Shown here: positions 8,661-17,268 of the stretch, piece after piece
Position numbering within the stretch: position 1 is the stretch's first letter
How the letters are laid out: the number at the start of each line of letters is the position of its first letter
NCBI GenBank assembly: GCA_963810555.1
Contig: CAWENX010000001.1
Span: 143,010-207,009, forward strand
DNA: 64,000 nucleotides
Reading direction: 5' to 3'
DNA from: G963677325 sp963810555
GTDB lineage: Bacteria > Bacteroidota > Bacteroidia > Bacteroidales > Prolixibacteraceae
The notes under the pieces: model-generated
Database searches by the model: none
Told to the model about the DNA's origin: nothing
What the model saw: the letters and a program-made list of their open reading frames with translations, nothing else
Program-made: the position numbers and the translations under genes

Positions 8661-9191
8661 ATGAGACATAGAAATAGTTTAAATCATTTGGGAAGAACAA
8701 GTTCACATAGAAATGCCATGCTTTCAAATATGGCAAATTCCCTTTTCTTACATAAGAGAATCACTACAACGCTTGCAAAAGCCAAAGTTTTACGTACTTT
8801 GGTCGAACCAATCCTTACCCGTTCAAAAATTGATACAACTCATAACCGACGTGAAGTATTCAGGTTGCTGCATAGCAAGACCGTTATCAATGAGTTATTC
8901 AGAGAAATATCAGTCAAAATAGCGAACCGTCCCGGAGGTTATACCCGAATTCTGAAAACCGGAACCCGTCTGGGCGACAATGCAGAAATGTGTATTATTG
9001 AACTTGTTGATTATAATGAAAATATGTTGTCAACAGGGAAAAAGGAAACTACCAGGAAACGCCGTACCCGGAAAGTCAAGAAGACTTCTGAGGTTAAGGA
9101 GGAGCCTGAATCAATTAAAAACGCAACTAAAACTGAATCGGTACCTGATATTCCTGAGGACTCTAAGGAAGAAGAAACGAATAAGGAATAA
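8661..9191 (+). CDS. rplQ: 50S ribosomal protein L17 with charged C-terminal tail
   Basis: Residues 1-120 are a standard L17: MRHRNSLNHLGRTSSHRNAML, IDTTHNRREVFRLLHSKT and GGYTRILKTGTRLGDNAEMCIIELVDYN. Residues about 125-176 form a Lys/Arg- then Glu-rich low-complexity tail (TTRKRRTRKVKK, later EEPESIKN, EDSKEEETNKE). Such extensions are common in Bacteroidota L17. Last gene of the operon, closed by a strong terminator 31 bp downstream. Confidence 0.96.
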   Translation: MRHRNSLNHLGRTSSHRNAMLSNMANSLFLHKRITTTLAKAKVLRTLVEPILTRSKIDTTHNRREVFRLLHSKTVINELFREISVKIANRPGGYTRILKTGTRLGDNAEMCIIELVDYNENMLSTGKKETTRKRRTRKVKKTSEVKEEPESIKNATKTESVPDIPEDSKEEETNKE

Positions 9192-9221
9192 ATATTATTT
9201 TTCTTTTTATAATTTATTTGA

Positions 9222-9248
9222 GGGTGTCCCAAAAGACACCCTTTTTTC
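9222..9248 (+). terminator. Rho-independent terminator of the ribosomal operon
   Basis: Perfect 7-bp stem GGGTGTC / GACACCC with a 6-nt loop, followed by a run of six T. It lies 31 bp after the rplQ stop. Confidence 0.92.
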
Positions 9249-9419
9249 TTATCTAAATCTGATCACTTATTTTGATATATCAAATTAAGTGTCGGTTGGT
9301 CGAAAACAAAGTTAAAAAATGAAATTTAACGGGATACGAATCGCTTTCTCTCTCCAGGCACCGTCCGAATGTAATTATTGTTTTTATAATTGGAAAAAAC
9401 CAGGTTGCCTGCTCATCCA

Positions 9420-9437
9420 ATCCCGAAATATCGGGAT
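9420..9437. repeat. REP-like CCCG..CGGG palindrome
   Basis: ATCCCGA-AATA-TCGGGAT, a 7-bp stem with a 4-nt loop. Related small palindromes occur at 47222-47237, 47355-47372 and 53121-53138. It lies in the 770-bp gene-free gap between rplQ and citrate synthase. Function unknown. Confidence 0.6.
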
Positions 9438-9488
9438 GACTGCCTTCTACTTTGCCCTTGATTTCTTCGCACTAAAAATTGTATTTTA

Positions 9489-9562
9489 ACAGTACAAAAA
9501 CAGTATTTAAATTGTTATAACTGTATAAATACTGAAGAAATACTGTAGTAGTACTGAACAAG
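9489..9562. repeat. Mirrored array of 11-nt units (word ACAGTA/TACTGT)
   Basis: Forward word ACAGTA at 9489 and 9500 (spacing 11). After a short centre come inverted-orientation words TAACTGT at 9518, TACTGA at 9530, TACTGT at 9541 and TACTGA at 9552 (spacings 12, 11, 11). The spacer bases inside units vary. The same architecture with other words appears at 22274-22365 and 37488-37589. No ORF of note overlaps it. Confidence 0.7.
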
Positions 9563-9571
9563 GTACGAATA

Positions 9572-9618
9572 TAGTATAGCGTCAGAGTTAGGAAAATATG
9601 GAAATGCCTTCACCGGAT
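9572..9618. repeat. Conserved tail shared with 22375-22428
   Basis: About 47 bp directly after the 11-nt array. It matches the region after the second array in order: TATAGC, a GAG-TA block, AAAT.GCC and the exact 10-mer TTCACCGGAT at 9609-9618. This suggests both arrays belong to one dispersed element family. The remaining part of this gap, 9619-9990, shows nothing further that I can support. Confidence 0.6.
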
Positions 9619-9995
9619 TCCGAAAAAGGTACTCTTCAACGTTCTACTTTATGTCATCAGGTTAAGCGGACTTAAAATAAGGTAATCGTTTAGATTGACA
9701 GCTTGTTCCAAACTCAGGTCAAATTTAAAGTCCCTTGATTTCTTTAATCGTATGCCCCGGAATGGCAATTTGATCTATTTGGAACAAAATCCCCAATTTT
9801 CTGAACTTTATTCCAAGTCCTGCTTTAAGATATTAATCAATTGAGATAGCTTAAAAAATGAATAGAGGCTTTTTCCCCCGAAATTCCTCCATTTTTTATC
9901 ATTATTGAATTTATTTACCAACATTTTCCTATTGATTTTGTTTAATATTATAATTGCTATTATTTTTGAAGATATGGAAATATGTAGATAATTAT

Positions 9996-10003
9996 TACAT
10001 TTG
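9996..10003 (+). promoter_or_regulatory. Putative -7 promoter element of citrate synthase
   Basis: TACATTTG matches the Bacteroidota -7 consensus TAnnTTTG, 20 bp before the citrate synthase ATG. No TTTG at proper -33 spacing is seen, so support is partial. Confidence 0.4.
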
Positions 10004-10023
10004 GCAAATTAATTGACATTAAC

Positions 10024-11339
10024 ATGGATTACATTAAAAAGAAATTACTGGAAAGAGGTGTAAAAGAAAGAGCTGAAGTTAAACAGCTTATTAACGAATT
10101 TGGAAAAAAACAGGTTGAATGTGTCAATATGGAACAGATTCTAACCGGTATGAAAGGTATGACAAGTTTATTGACAGTAACTTCAAAACTGGATCCATCA
10201 AGTGGAATCAGGTATCGAGGTTATTCAATACCCGAGTTAAGAGATTTGCTTCCCAAAGTAAACCCTGACGGTGAACCATTACCGGAAGGTTTATTTTATT
10301 TAATGTTGTTGGGAGAATTACCCACCTTCGATGATGCAATGTATCTCAGCAAGGAATGGTTAAACCGGAGCCATGTGCCTTATCATGTCATAAAAGTAAT
10401 TGAATCGATGCCGATTACAAGTAAGCCTATGACTCAATTCAGTACAGGTATCATTTCAATGGCTACAGACTCCATTTTTCAAAAAGCTCATAGGGCGGGA
10501 ATAAATAAAAACGATTACTGGGATACTACTTACGAAGATGTAATGAATCTCATAGCCCGGCTGCCTGTAATTGCTGCTTATATTTATCGGCGAAGTTTTA
10601 AAGATGGCAGTTTTATTGAACCGGATCGGAACCTGGATTGGGCTGCCAATTTTGCTCATATGATGGGTTATGACAGTGAAGAAATTTACAGGTTATTCAG
10701 AATGTATCTTTGTATTCATGCCGACCATGAGGGAGGAAATGTATCTGCGCATACAACACATTTGGTGGGATCAGCTTTAAGCAATCCTTATTATTCCTAT
10801 GCTGCTGGAATGCTTGGTTTAGCCGGGCCATTGCATGGTTATGCAAATCAGGAAGTGATGCATTGGATTCTGGAAATGCTCAAGGAAATTGGTGACCATA
10901 ATGACGAAAAGTTAATTCGTGAAAAGGTTGAAGCCTATGTTCGTAAAACTATATCTGAAGGTAAAGTGATCCCAGGTTACGGTCATGCTGTATTACGGGT
11001 TACCGATCCCAGGTTTACTGCACAGCAAAAGTTTGCTGAGAAATATATTAAGGATGATCCACTGATTAACATAGTGAATATGTTATATGAAATAGTACCT
11101 CCGATTCTTCAGTCTCTCGGGAAAGTTAAAAATCCCTGGCCGAATGTTGACGCTTTTTCCGGATCATTATTGCATTACTATGGGATATCTGAATATTTCT
11201 TTTATACCGTTATGTTTGGAGTTAGTCGGGCCATTGGGAGTATCTGGCCCAGCTAATTTGGGACCGGATGTTAAATTTGCCTCTTGAACGCCCGTCTTCT
11301 GAAACATTAGAATGGTTTAAACAAAAGGCCGGAATGTAA
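10024..11339 (+). CDS. gltA: Citrate synthase, mitochondrial-like type (3' frameshift)
   Basis: Condenses oxaloacetate and acetyl-CoA to citrate (TCA cycle entry, cytoplasm). The family signature HADHEGGNVSAHTTHLVGSAL and the catalytic residues are present: His271 in GPLHGYANQE, His321 in GYGHAVLR and Asp376 in NVDAFSG. These match the three catalytic residues of the animal mitochondrial enzyme, and the overall sequence resembles that (Si) type more than the short E. coli type. The frame breaks after GVSRAIG (about 11238-11245). In the next frame LAQLIWDRMLNLPLERPSSE continues to a stop at 11337-11339, giving about 437 aa. The break is probably a one-base error in a G/A run. Monocistronic; terminator downstream. 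Confidence 0.92.
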
Positions 11340-11366
11340 TTCAATAATAATTATATGAACATTGGT

Positions 11367-11396
11367 ATAGGGGATTTAAAAATCCCCTATTTTTAT
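11367..11396 (+). terminator. Terminator after citrate synthase
   Basis: Stem ATAGGGGATT / AATCCCCTAT (10 bp, loop TAAA) followed by TTTTATT, 28 bp after the citrate synthase stop. Confidence 0.88.
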
Positions 11397-11414
11397 TGAC
11401 AAAAGTAATATTAT

Positions 11415-13331
11415 ATGGCATTCCGGGGATTACGTGAATTTATAAAGCTGCTTGAATCAGAAAATGAACTTGTTCGCATTTCCTGTCCGGTAAATCCTGA
11501 ATTGGAAATTACAGAGATTGTTGACCGTATTGTTAAAAACAGAGATCGGTCAAAAGCTTTACTCTTTGAAAATAATGGTAGTGATTTTCCGTTAATAATC
11601 AATGCGTTTGGTTCAGAAAAGCGTATGGGACTTGCTCTCAGATATGATGATTTAAATGAGGTAAGTCATGAGATTGAGAGAATGTTCAAAGTTATATCTA
11701 ATCCCCCAAAAAGTTATTTGGGAAAACTGAAAATTTTGCCAATGATTTCCACCTTTTCTGCAGGGATACCTCATATTATTCGTAGTAAAGGGAAATGTCA
11801 GGAAGTAATTATGGGAAATCCTGATCTCACTAAATTACCCATATTGAAGTGCTGGCCGGCAGATGGAGGAAATTTTATAACACTTCCTTGTGTTGTTACA
11901 CGGGACCCGGAAAACGGGATGCGAAATATAGGTATGTACAGAATGCAGGTTTTTGACAAAAATACCACAGGAATGCATTGGCACAAGCATAAAACGGGTG
12001 CCCGTCATTATTCTGCTTATAAGCGAAAAGGGATGAAAATGCCTGTTTCTGTCTTTCTTGGGGGAGATCCTGTTTATACTTATGCCGCTACAGCTCCGTT
12101 ACCCGATAATTTTGATGAATATTCACTTGCAGGATTTCTCCGTAAGAGAAAAGTCGAATTGGTAAAATGTATAACAAATGATTTGGAAGTGCCGTCAGAC
12201 GCTGATTTTGTCATTGAAGGGTATGTTGATCCCGAAGAAGACTTGATTTGGGAGGGTCCTTTTGGTGATCATACTGGCTTTTATTCGCTTGCAGATTGGT
12301 ATCCACAATTTCATGTCACTTGTATTACTCACAGGAGAGATGCTGTCTATCCCGCCACAATTGTAGGGATTCCACCTCAGGAAGATACGTATATCGGGAA
12401 AGCCACAGAACGGTTTTTTCTGGCTCCGATGAAATTAACAATGATTCCTGAACTATTGGATATTGATTTGCCGCCTTCAGGAGTCGCTCATAATATCACA
12501 ATAGTGAAAATCAATAAAACTTATGCTGGTCAGTCCCAAAAAGTGATGAATGCGATTTGGGGAGCAGGGCAGATGATGTTTAATAAAATTTTAATCGTCA
12601 CTGATGATAATGTTGATATTCATAATTACCGGGAATTGATTGGTCATGCCATTAAAGTAGTTAATCCACAGACAGACGTAATATTTTCCCAGGGGCCATT
12701 GGATGTTCTTGATCATTCGTCTGCACGTTTTGCGTTTGGTTCTAAGATGGGGATTGATTTGACAATAAAATCTGAAGAGGAAATTGTAAAGGAGAATGAA
12801 CATCCGGTTGATCTTTTGAAGATTTCTGAATCAACAATGGAAGGTGTACACAAAATCCCCGGAATTTTATATGTGAACTGGAATCTTATAAAAGAAGGGA
12901 TTTCTGTCCTGATTATAGGAGTAAGGAAGAATCAGGATCATTCCGTACCAACAATTGCAGATGAATTACTCTCCTTTCAGGAAATGTTGATGGTGAAGTT
13001 CTTTCTGTTTGTTGATTCTGAATTGGATGTTTACAATTTTGAGGCAGTTAGTTGGTATGTCGCTTCGAATATTGATCCCAGCCGCGACTGCCGGATCGTA
13101 AAACCCTCACATGAGTTTGAACAGGCTCATTTAATGGTAGATGGTACACGTAAATTATCGGGTATCGACGGATTTAAAAGAGATTGGCCAAATCCGGTCA
13201 TATCTTCTCCTGAAACCATTAAAATTGTCGATCAGTTATGGCCAAAACTTGGACTTGGGGAATTTATCCCTTCGCCTTCTCTTAATTATATGGCTCTTAA
13301 AAACGGGGATGGGGCTGTCAGTATTTCTTAA
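11415..13331 (+). CDS. UbiD-family decarboxylase (long form)
   Basis: Prenylated-FMN-dependent decarboxylase family (UbiD/aromatic acid decarboxylases). Visible family features: MAFRGLREFIKLLESENELVRIS at the N-terminus, GTKLPILKCWPADGG-type motif as NPDLTKLPILKCWPADGGNF, then GMYRMQVFDKNTTGMHWHKHK (cofactor/metal region) and EGPFGDHTGFYS with the conserved E-x-P-F-G-D-H-T-G. At 638 aa it is longer than E. coli UbiD (about 490); long UbiD proteins are usual in Bacteroidota. Substrate cannot be told: menaquinone/futalosine-type or aromatic acid decarboxylation are options. No ubiX-like gene is in the window. Starts 75 bp after the citrate synthase stop, with a terminator between them. Confidence 0.88.
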   Translation: MAFRGLREFIKLLESENELVRISCPVNPELEITEIVDRIVKNRDRSKALLFENNGSDFPLIINAFGSEKRMGLALRYDDLNEVSHEIERMFKVISNPPKSYLGKLKILPMISTFSAGIPHIIRSKGKCQEVIMGNPDLTKLPILKCWPADGGNFITLPCVVTRDPENGMRNIGMYRMQVFDKNTTGMHWHKHKTGARHYSAYKRKGMKMPVSVFLGGDPVYTYAATAPLPDNFDEYSLAGFLRKRKVELVKCITNDLEVPSDADFVIEGYVDPEEDLIWEGPFGDHTGFYSLADWYPQFHVTCITHRRDAVYPATIVGIPPQEDTYIGKATERFFLAPMKLTMIPELLDIDLPPSGVAHNITIVKINKTYAGQSQKVMNAIWGAGQMMFNKILIVTDDNVDIHNYRELIGHAIKVVNPQTDVIFSQGPLDVLDHSSARFAFGSKMGIDLTIKSEEEIVKENEHPVDLLKISESTMEGVHKIPGILYVNWNLIKEGISVLIIGVRKNQDHSVPTIADELLSFQEMLMVKFFLFVDSELDVYNFEAVSWYVASNIDPSRDCRIVKPSHEFEQAHLMVDGTRKLSGIDGFKRDWPNPVISSPETIKIVDQLWPKLGLGEFIPSPSLNYMALKNGDGAVSIS

Positions 13332-13501
13332 TAATTATTGTTAAGAAATATTTAAGATTCAATCAGCCGTTTTGAATGAGAAGGATGATTATCTTTATCG
13401 TTATAAATAAGTAAATAAATTTTTTTAATTATCAGAATATTGTCAAAATAGTCAGATCTGTATTATGTTTATATTTTGATCTGACCTAAAATTTAAATCA
13501 T

Positions 13502-14077
13502 ATGAAAAGTATCAAAGGATCAAAAACTGAACAGAATTTGTTAAAAGCATTTGCCGGAGAATCTCAGGCAAGAATGCGTTACGATTACTTTGCGAAACAG
13601 GCAAAAAAGGATGGTCTCGAACAGATTTCTGCCTTTTTCGAAGAGACTTCAATGAATGAACGCGCTCATGCAAAACGCTTCTTCACTTTTCTTGAAGGAG
13701 GGGCAGTGGAAATTACTGCAACCTACCCGGCAGGAATAGTTGGCACAACCTTGGAAAACCTTAAAGCTGCAGCCGAAGGAGAAACTGAAGAATGGGATGT
13801 AATTTATCCTGAATTTGCCAGGATCGCGGAAGAAGAGGGTTTTAAGGAAGTTGCAGCCGCATTCAAACTCATTGCAAAAGTGGAAAAGGCACATGCACAG
13901 AGATATGTGACTCTTTACAATAATCTTGAGCAGGGTAAAGTATTTGAAAAGGATGGAAAAGTGACATGGAAATGCCGCAATTGTGGTTATTTACATGAAG
14001 GTGTAAAAGCTCCCTTGAATTGTCCGGCATGTCTCCATCCTCAGGCATATTTTGAATTGCAGGATTCCAATTATTGA
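13502..14077 (+). CDS. rbr: Rubrerythrin
   Basis: 191-aa non-haem di-iron peroxidase that reduces hydrogen peroxide in anaerobes. The ferritin-like domain (about 1-140) shows the iron-ligand motifs LLKAFAGESQARMRYDYFA, EETSMNERAHAKRFF and FARIAEEEGFKEVAAAFKLIAKVEKAHAQRY. The C-terminal rubredoxin-like domain has CRNCGY and CPAC cysteine pairs. Single gene, convergent with trpB across a shared terminator. Its presence indicates an anaerobe or microaerobe facing oxidative stress. Confidence 0.96.
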   Translation: MKSIKGSKTEQNLLKAFAGESQARMRYDYFAKQAKKDGLEQISAFFEETSMNERAHAKRFFTFLEGGAVEITATYPAGIVGTTLENLKAAAEGETEEWDVIYPEFARIAEEEGFKEVAAAFKLIAKVEKAHAQRYVTLYNNLEQGKVFEKDGKVTWKCRNCGYLHEGVKAPLNCPACLHPQAYFELQDSNY

Positions 14078-14113
14078 TGGATATAGTCGAAAATAAAAAT
14101 TACAGGAAAAGTA

Positions 14114-14142
14114 AAAAAGCTGCTCTTTAAGAGCAGCTTTTT
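14114..14142. terminator. Bidirectional terminator between rubrerythrin and trpB
   Basis: Stem AAAAAGCTGCTC / GAGCAGCTTTTT with loop TTTAA. T-runs on both strands suit the two convergent genes (stop codons at 14077 and 14162). Confidence 0.88.
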
Positions 14143-14161
14143 AGTTGGTTTATATCCAAAA

Positions 14162-15529
14162 TTATTGGGGTTTGGGATAATCTTTCAAGGCTTCCAGGTT
14201 CTTGTCGATCACTTCCTGTGGAAGTTCATAATCGACAAGTTGTCCTGTCAGGTATTTGTCATATCCTACCAAATCCAGTAATCCATGTCCTGAAAAGTTA
14301 AAAACAATTGTTTTTTCCTTACCTTCTTCTTTCGCTTTTTTAGCTTCCCGAATGGCTGCTGCAATTGCATGATTAGTTTCCGGTGCCGGAATGATCCCTT
14401 CTGTTTTGGAAAAAAGAACACCAGCTTCGAAACATTCCAATTGATGCAAAGCTATCGGGTTAATATAACCCTCCTTAACAGCAGCACTTACCATTGGCGA
14501 CATTCCATGGTATCGTAATCCCCCTGCATGAATAGGAGCAGGAATAAACCTGTGGCCGAGGCTGTACATGGGGAGGAGTGGAGTCATCTGGGCCACATCA
14601 CCATTATCGTAAATAAATGGACCTTTTGTCAAAGTGGGACAAGAAGCCGGTTCAACGGCAATAACCTCAATATTGGCGCCGTGAAGTTTATCAAGGATAA
14701 ATGGAAAGGAGAGCCCTGCAAAATTGCTCCCCCCGCCGGCACAACCAATAACAATATCCGGATTCTTAATTCCCACCTTTGCTAATTGCTTTTTGGTTTC
14801 AAGTCCTATTATTGTTTGATGTAACATCACATGATTTAATACTGAGCCAAGAGAATATCGGGTTTCTCCGGTAGGATCTGTAACTGCCGCTTCAATTGCT
14901 TCTGAAATGGCAATACCCAGGCTCCCAGGAGTGTCAGGATCTGACTCAAGAATAGCCCTTCCTGCAGCAGTTTGATCGCTTGGACTTGAAATACATGTTC
15001 CGCCCCATGTATTCATAAGCATCTTACGGAATGGCTTTTGTTCAAAACTAACCCTGACCATGAATACTTTGCACTCTAAACCGCCAATAAGGGAACAGGC
15101 AAAAGAAAGGGCACTTCCCCATTGACCTGCACCGGTTTCAGTGGTAAGCCTTTTAATACCGAATTGTTTATTATACCAGGCTTGCGGTATAGCGGTATTG
15201 GGTTTATGGCTGCCTGCTGGTGATACGCTTTCGTTTTTGTAAAATATTTTAGCTGGTGTATCAAGCGCTTTTTCTAAAGAATATGCTCTGACTAACGGAC
15301 TTGGCCTCCAAATTTTTAACAAATTTAAAACTTCTTCAGGAATATCTATCCAGCGGTCAGAGCTGACTTCCTGTTCAATCAGGTTCATTGGAAAAACAGG
15401 TGCAAGCATCTCCGGTGACACTGGTTTCCCGTCTGGCCCAAGAGGAGGTTGCATTTTTATATCTGCTCCAAGATTGTACCATTGCCTGGGCATTTCCGAT
15501 TCGTCGAGAAAAATTTTTTTCTGCTCCAT
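14162..15529 (-). CDS. trpB: Tryptophan synthase beta chain, TrpB2 type
   Basis: PLP enzyme joining indole and serine to tryptophan. The 455-aa length and the N-terminal region (PPLGPDGKPVSPEML, WRPSPLVRAYSLE) mark the TrpB2 subgroup, not the about 400-aa TrpB1 paired with TrpA. The PLP lysine is Lys109 in SPAGSHKPNTA, and the phosphate-binding loop is GCAGGGSNFAG. No trpA or other trp gene adjoins it, fitting TrpB2 as a stand-alone indole-salvage enzyme. It is preceded by a Trp-codon leader peptide and attenuator, so transcription should respond to charged tRNA-Trp. Confidence 0.94.
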   Translation of the reverse strand: MEQKKIFLDESEMPRQWYNLGADIKMQPPLGPDGKPVSPEMLAPVFPMNLIEQEVSSDRWIDIPEEVLNLLKIWRPSPLVRAYSLEKALDTPAKIFYKNESVSPAGSHKPNTAIPQAWYNKQFGIKRLTTETGAGQWGSALSFACSLIGGLECKVFMVRVSFEQKPFRKMLMNTWGGTCISSPSDQTAAGRAILESDPDTPGSLGIAISEAIEAAVTDPTGETRYSLGSVLNHVMLHQTIIGLETKKQLAKVGIKNPDIVIGCAGGGSNFAGLSFPFILDKLHGANIEVIAVEPASCPTLTKGPFIYDNGDVAQMTPLLPMYSLGHRFIPAPIHAGGLRYHGMSPMVSAAVKEGYINPIALHQLECFEAGVLFSKTEGIIPAPETNHAIAAAIREAKKAKEEGKEKTIVFNFSGHGLLDLVGYDKYLTGQLVDYELPQEVIDKNLEALKDYPKPQ

Positions 15530-15570
15530 TGATTCTGTTTGTTATTAGTTAAACGAATTTTAAAAATTAA

Positions 15571-15606
15571 AAAGGATATGCTGTGTAAACAGTCATATCC
15601 TTTTTG
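15571..15606 (-). terminator. Attenuator hairpin upstream of trpB
   Basis: On the minus strand AAAAAGGATATG pairs with CATATCCTTTTT. The stem extends through CTGT/ACAG around a TTAC tetraloop, and a T-run follows. It lies between the leader peptide and the trpB start. Its 5' arm (15585-15600) can instead pair with leader bases 15627-15640 (GTAAACACCATACC on the minus strand), giving an antiterminator. Confidence 0.88.
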
Positions 15607-15636
15607 ATATCTTTAAATTAATTATGGGTATGGTGT

Positions 15637-15702
15637 TTACGCCTCATGAATCATGCGGCGCCACCGCCAGACATTGCCCTCATAATTAATTCCTGTATTC
15701 AT
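15637..15702 (-). CDS. trpL: trp leader peptide (21 aa, W-R-W)
   Basis: ATG at 15702-15700, stop TAA at 15639-15637. The 21 codons include the run N-V-W-R-W-R-R-M, with two Trp codons at positions 12 and 14. The TAA lies inside the antiterminator strand, so a ribosome that reaches the stop masks GTAAAC and lets the terminator form. A ribosome stalled at the Trp codons leaves it free. This matches the known Bacteroid-trp leader design (Rfam class found by Weinberg and colleagues). A second overlapping reading (MRAMSGGGAA, start about 15683) exists on the same strand; I think it is chance. Confidence 0.85.
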   Translation of the reverse strand: MNTGINYEGNVWRWRRMIHEA

Positions 15703-15823
15703 TTTTCACAAATTGTTCAACAAAAATAACAATTACAATTTATCTGCAAAAAAAATCAAAAAAAATTTACATTTATTATTTTACCGCCAAACGAAATTGC
15801 AGTATTGAAGATTAGATTTAAAC

Positions 15824-16273
15824 CTAATTGTTCACTATATAATTAATTTCAGTAACATGTGTTACAATAGAGTAAGTTACAGGCATTGCCTTTTTATAGA
15901 CAGCAGCAACACCACAATACTTATCAAGTGAAAGATTAATAGCTTTTTCCAGTTTATCATAGGGTAAATCCTTGCCCCAGAATTCATAGATAATGTGCAT
16001 GCTCGTATAATGTATTGGATGTTCTTCTGTCTGGACACCTTCAACTTTTACATTGAAATCATCAATTTCAACCCTCATTTTTGAAAGTACAGATACAACA
16101 TCCATACCCGTACATCCAGCAAGCGCCACCAGCATAAGTGGCTTCGGACGAGGGCCCAGATTATGCCCGCCAACTTTTTCAGCAGCATCCAGCATAATCT
16201 TGTAACCATCCGTTTCTGCCTCAAAGGCCATACCTTTTTTCCAGGAAATATTAATCTCCTTCTTCATAAACAT
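15824..16273 (-). CDS. OsmC/Ohr-family protein
   Basis: 149-aa thiol-dependent peroxidase fold. Both conserved cysteines are present: Cys54 in ALAGCTGMDVVSVL and Cys120 in LDKYCGVAAVYKKA, the second site shifted as in YhfA/OsmC-like proteins. It starts 10 bp after the thioredoxin stop, so the two form an operon read away from marR. Likely role: detoxifying organic peroxides with electrons from the neighbouring thioredoxin (inference). The start could also be Met3. Confidence 0.88.
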   Translation of the reverse strand: MFMKKEINISWKKGMAFEAETDGYKIMLDAAEKVGGHNLGPRPKPLMLVALAGCTGMDVVSVLSKMRVEIDDFNVKVEGVQTEEHPIHYTSMHIIYEFWGKDLPYDKLEKAINLSLDKYCGVAAVYKKAMPVTYSIVTHVTEINYIVNN

Positions 16274-16283
16274 ATTTCTCCCT

Positions 16284-16658
16284 TTAATTGACTGATACTT
16301 TCAAAACATCGGTAATTGCACTTTTAAAGGTATTTTTAGGAAGTGCTCCCATAGCCATCTGAGGTTTCCCTTCAAGCGGGATGAAAAGCAGTGAAGGAAT
16401 ACTTTGTATGCCAAAAACAGCGGCAAGTTCCTGTTGTTCATCCGTATTTACCTTGAAAATGGTCAGTTTGTCTCCATATTCACTCTGCAATTCTTCAAGA
16501 ATCGGAGCAACCATTTTACAGGGAGCGCACCAGTCAGCATAGAAATCTATAATAGCAGGTACTTCACCTTCATATTTCCACTCATTGTTTGTCTCATAAT
16601 TAAAGACCTTTTCTTTAAAAGTCTCCTTAGTTAAATGTTCAAGTGCCATAGTTTTCAT
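16284..16658 (-). CDS. trxA: Thioredoxin
   Basis: 124-aa thioredoxin with the active site WCAPCK (Cys44, Cys47), the preceding VPAIIDFYADWCAPC strand, a cis-Pro region SIPSLLFIP and no signal peptide, hence cytoplasmic. The N-terminus carries about 15 residues beyond the minimal fold. First gene of the trx-osmC operon; divergent from marR across 167 bp. A specific role in peroxide reduction is inferred from the neighbours. Confidence 0.93.
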   Translation of the reverse strand: MKTMALEHLTKETFKEKVFNYETNNEWKYEGEVPAIIDFYADWCAPCKMVAPILEELQSEYGDKLTIFKVNTDEQQELAAVFGIQSIPSLLFIPLEGKPQMAMGALPKNTFKSAITDVLKVSVN

Positions 16659-16684
16659 TTTAAATATTTATTAGTACAAAAAAG

Positions 16685-16769
16685 ATGCCAATAGCAATAA
16701 TTGCCTTACAAAAATAATAATTAATTTTGAATAAAAAAAGTTTTTGATGAAAATAAATGCCAATAGCAA
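16685..16769. promoter_or_regulatory. Direct repeats in the marR-trxA divergent region (candidate operators)
   Basis: The 13-mer ATGCCAATAGCAA occurs at 16685-16697 and 16757-16769, 72 bp apart, one nearer each gene. Each contains a TGC-n5-GCA dyad. Candidate binding sites for the MarR regulator; not proven. Confidence 0.5.
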
Positions 16770-16777
16770 AAAATGCA

Positions 16778-16808
16778 CTTGTAAATATTTGTCTTTATTG
16801 TAATTTTG
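16778..16808 (+). promoter_or_regulatory. Putative marR promoter
   Basis: CTTG at 16778-16781 and TAATTTTG at 16801-16808 (fits TAnnTTTG), with 19 bp between. The ATG follows 17 bp later. The second 13-mer repeat lies just upstream. Confidence 0.5.
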
Positions 16809-16825
16809 TATAAAAAATAAAAGAG

Positions 16826-17242
16826 ATGGAAATTTCTTCCGGAATAATGGGTATCATTTATGAGATGAAGAAGAAGTGTGCTTATATCGATCAGCAGCTC
16901 ATGGATGAATTGAATCTTACACAATCCGAGTTGCTCTTCTTTTCTTCACTCGATAGCTGTAAAGTAATAAACAGCAACGAACTCGCAAAGAATATGGGTC
17001 TTTCTCCATCACGGGTAAGCCGCGTTGTCGATAAACTTGTCATAGGAGGTTATCTTGACCGTGATATTGATTCTTCTGACCGGAGAGCTATTACTCTTTG
17101 TCTTACTTCCAAAGGAAAGGAAGTCAAAGCTTCCATTGACAGGGAAAGAATTCAATGTGAAGAGAAATTACTGAATGTCGTTCCAAAAGAAGAAGTCGAA
17201 AAACTGCGCGAGATCATAGGGAAAATAATCGAGGCAGTCTAA
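16826..17242 (+). CDS. MarR-family transcriptional regulator
   Basis: 138-aa winged-helix repressor. The recognition region NELAKNMGLSPSRVSRVVDKLVIGGYLDRD and the wing SSDRRAITLCLTSKGKEV are typical. Four cysteines (18, 45, 92, 111) make a thiol-redox sensing mode possible, as in OhrR-type MarR proteins; this is inference. Divergent from trx-osmC, which it probably controls through the repeated sites between them. Confidence 0.9.
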   Translation: MEISSGIMGIIYEMKKKCAYIDQQLMDELNLTQSELLFFSSLDSCKVINSNELAKNMGLSPSRVSRVVDKLVIGGYLDRDIDSSDRRAITLCLTSKGKEVKASIDRERIQCEEKLLNVVPKEEVEKLREIIGKIIEAV

Positions 17243-17268
17243 ATTCTGATCATGTTAATTGTCTGTCT

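Noticed and set aside
15650..15683. Alternative leader ORF MRAMSGGGAA
   Set aside because: It overlaps the Trp-codon leader in another frame and lacks regulatory codons; the W-R-W frame fits the antiterminator geometry.
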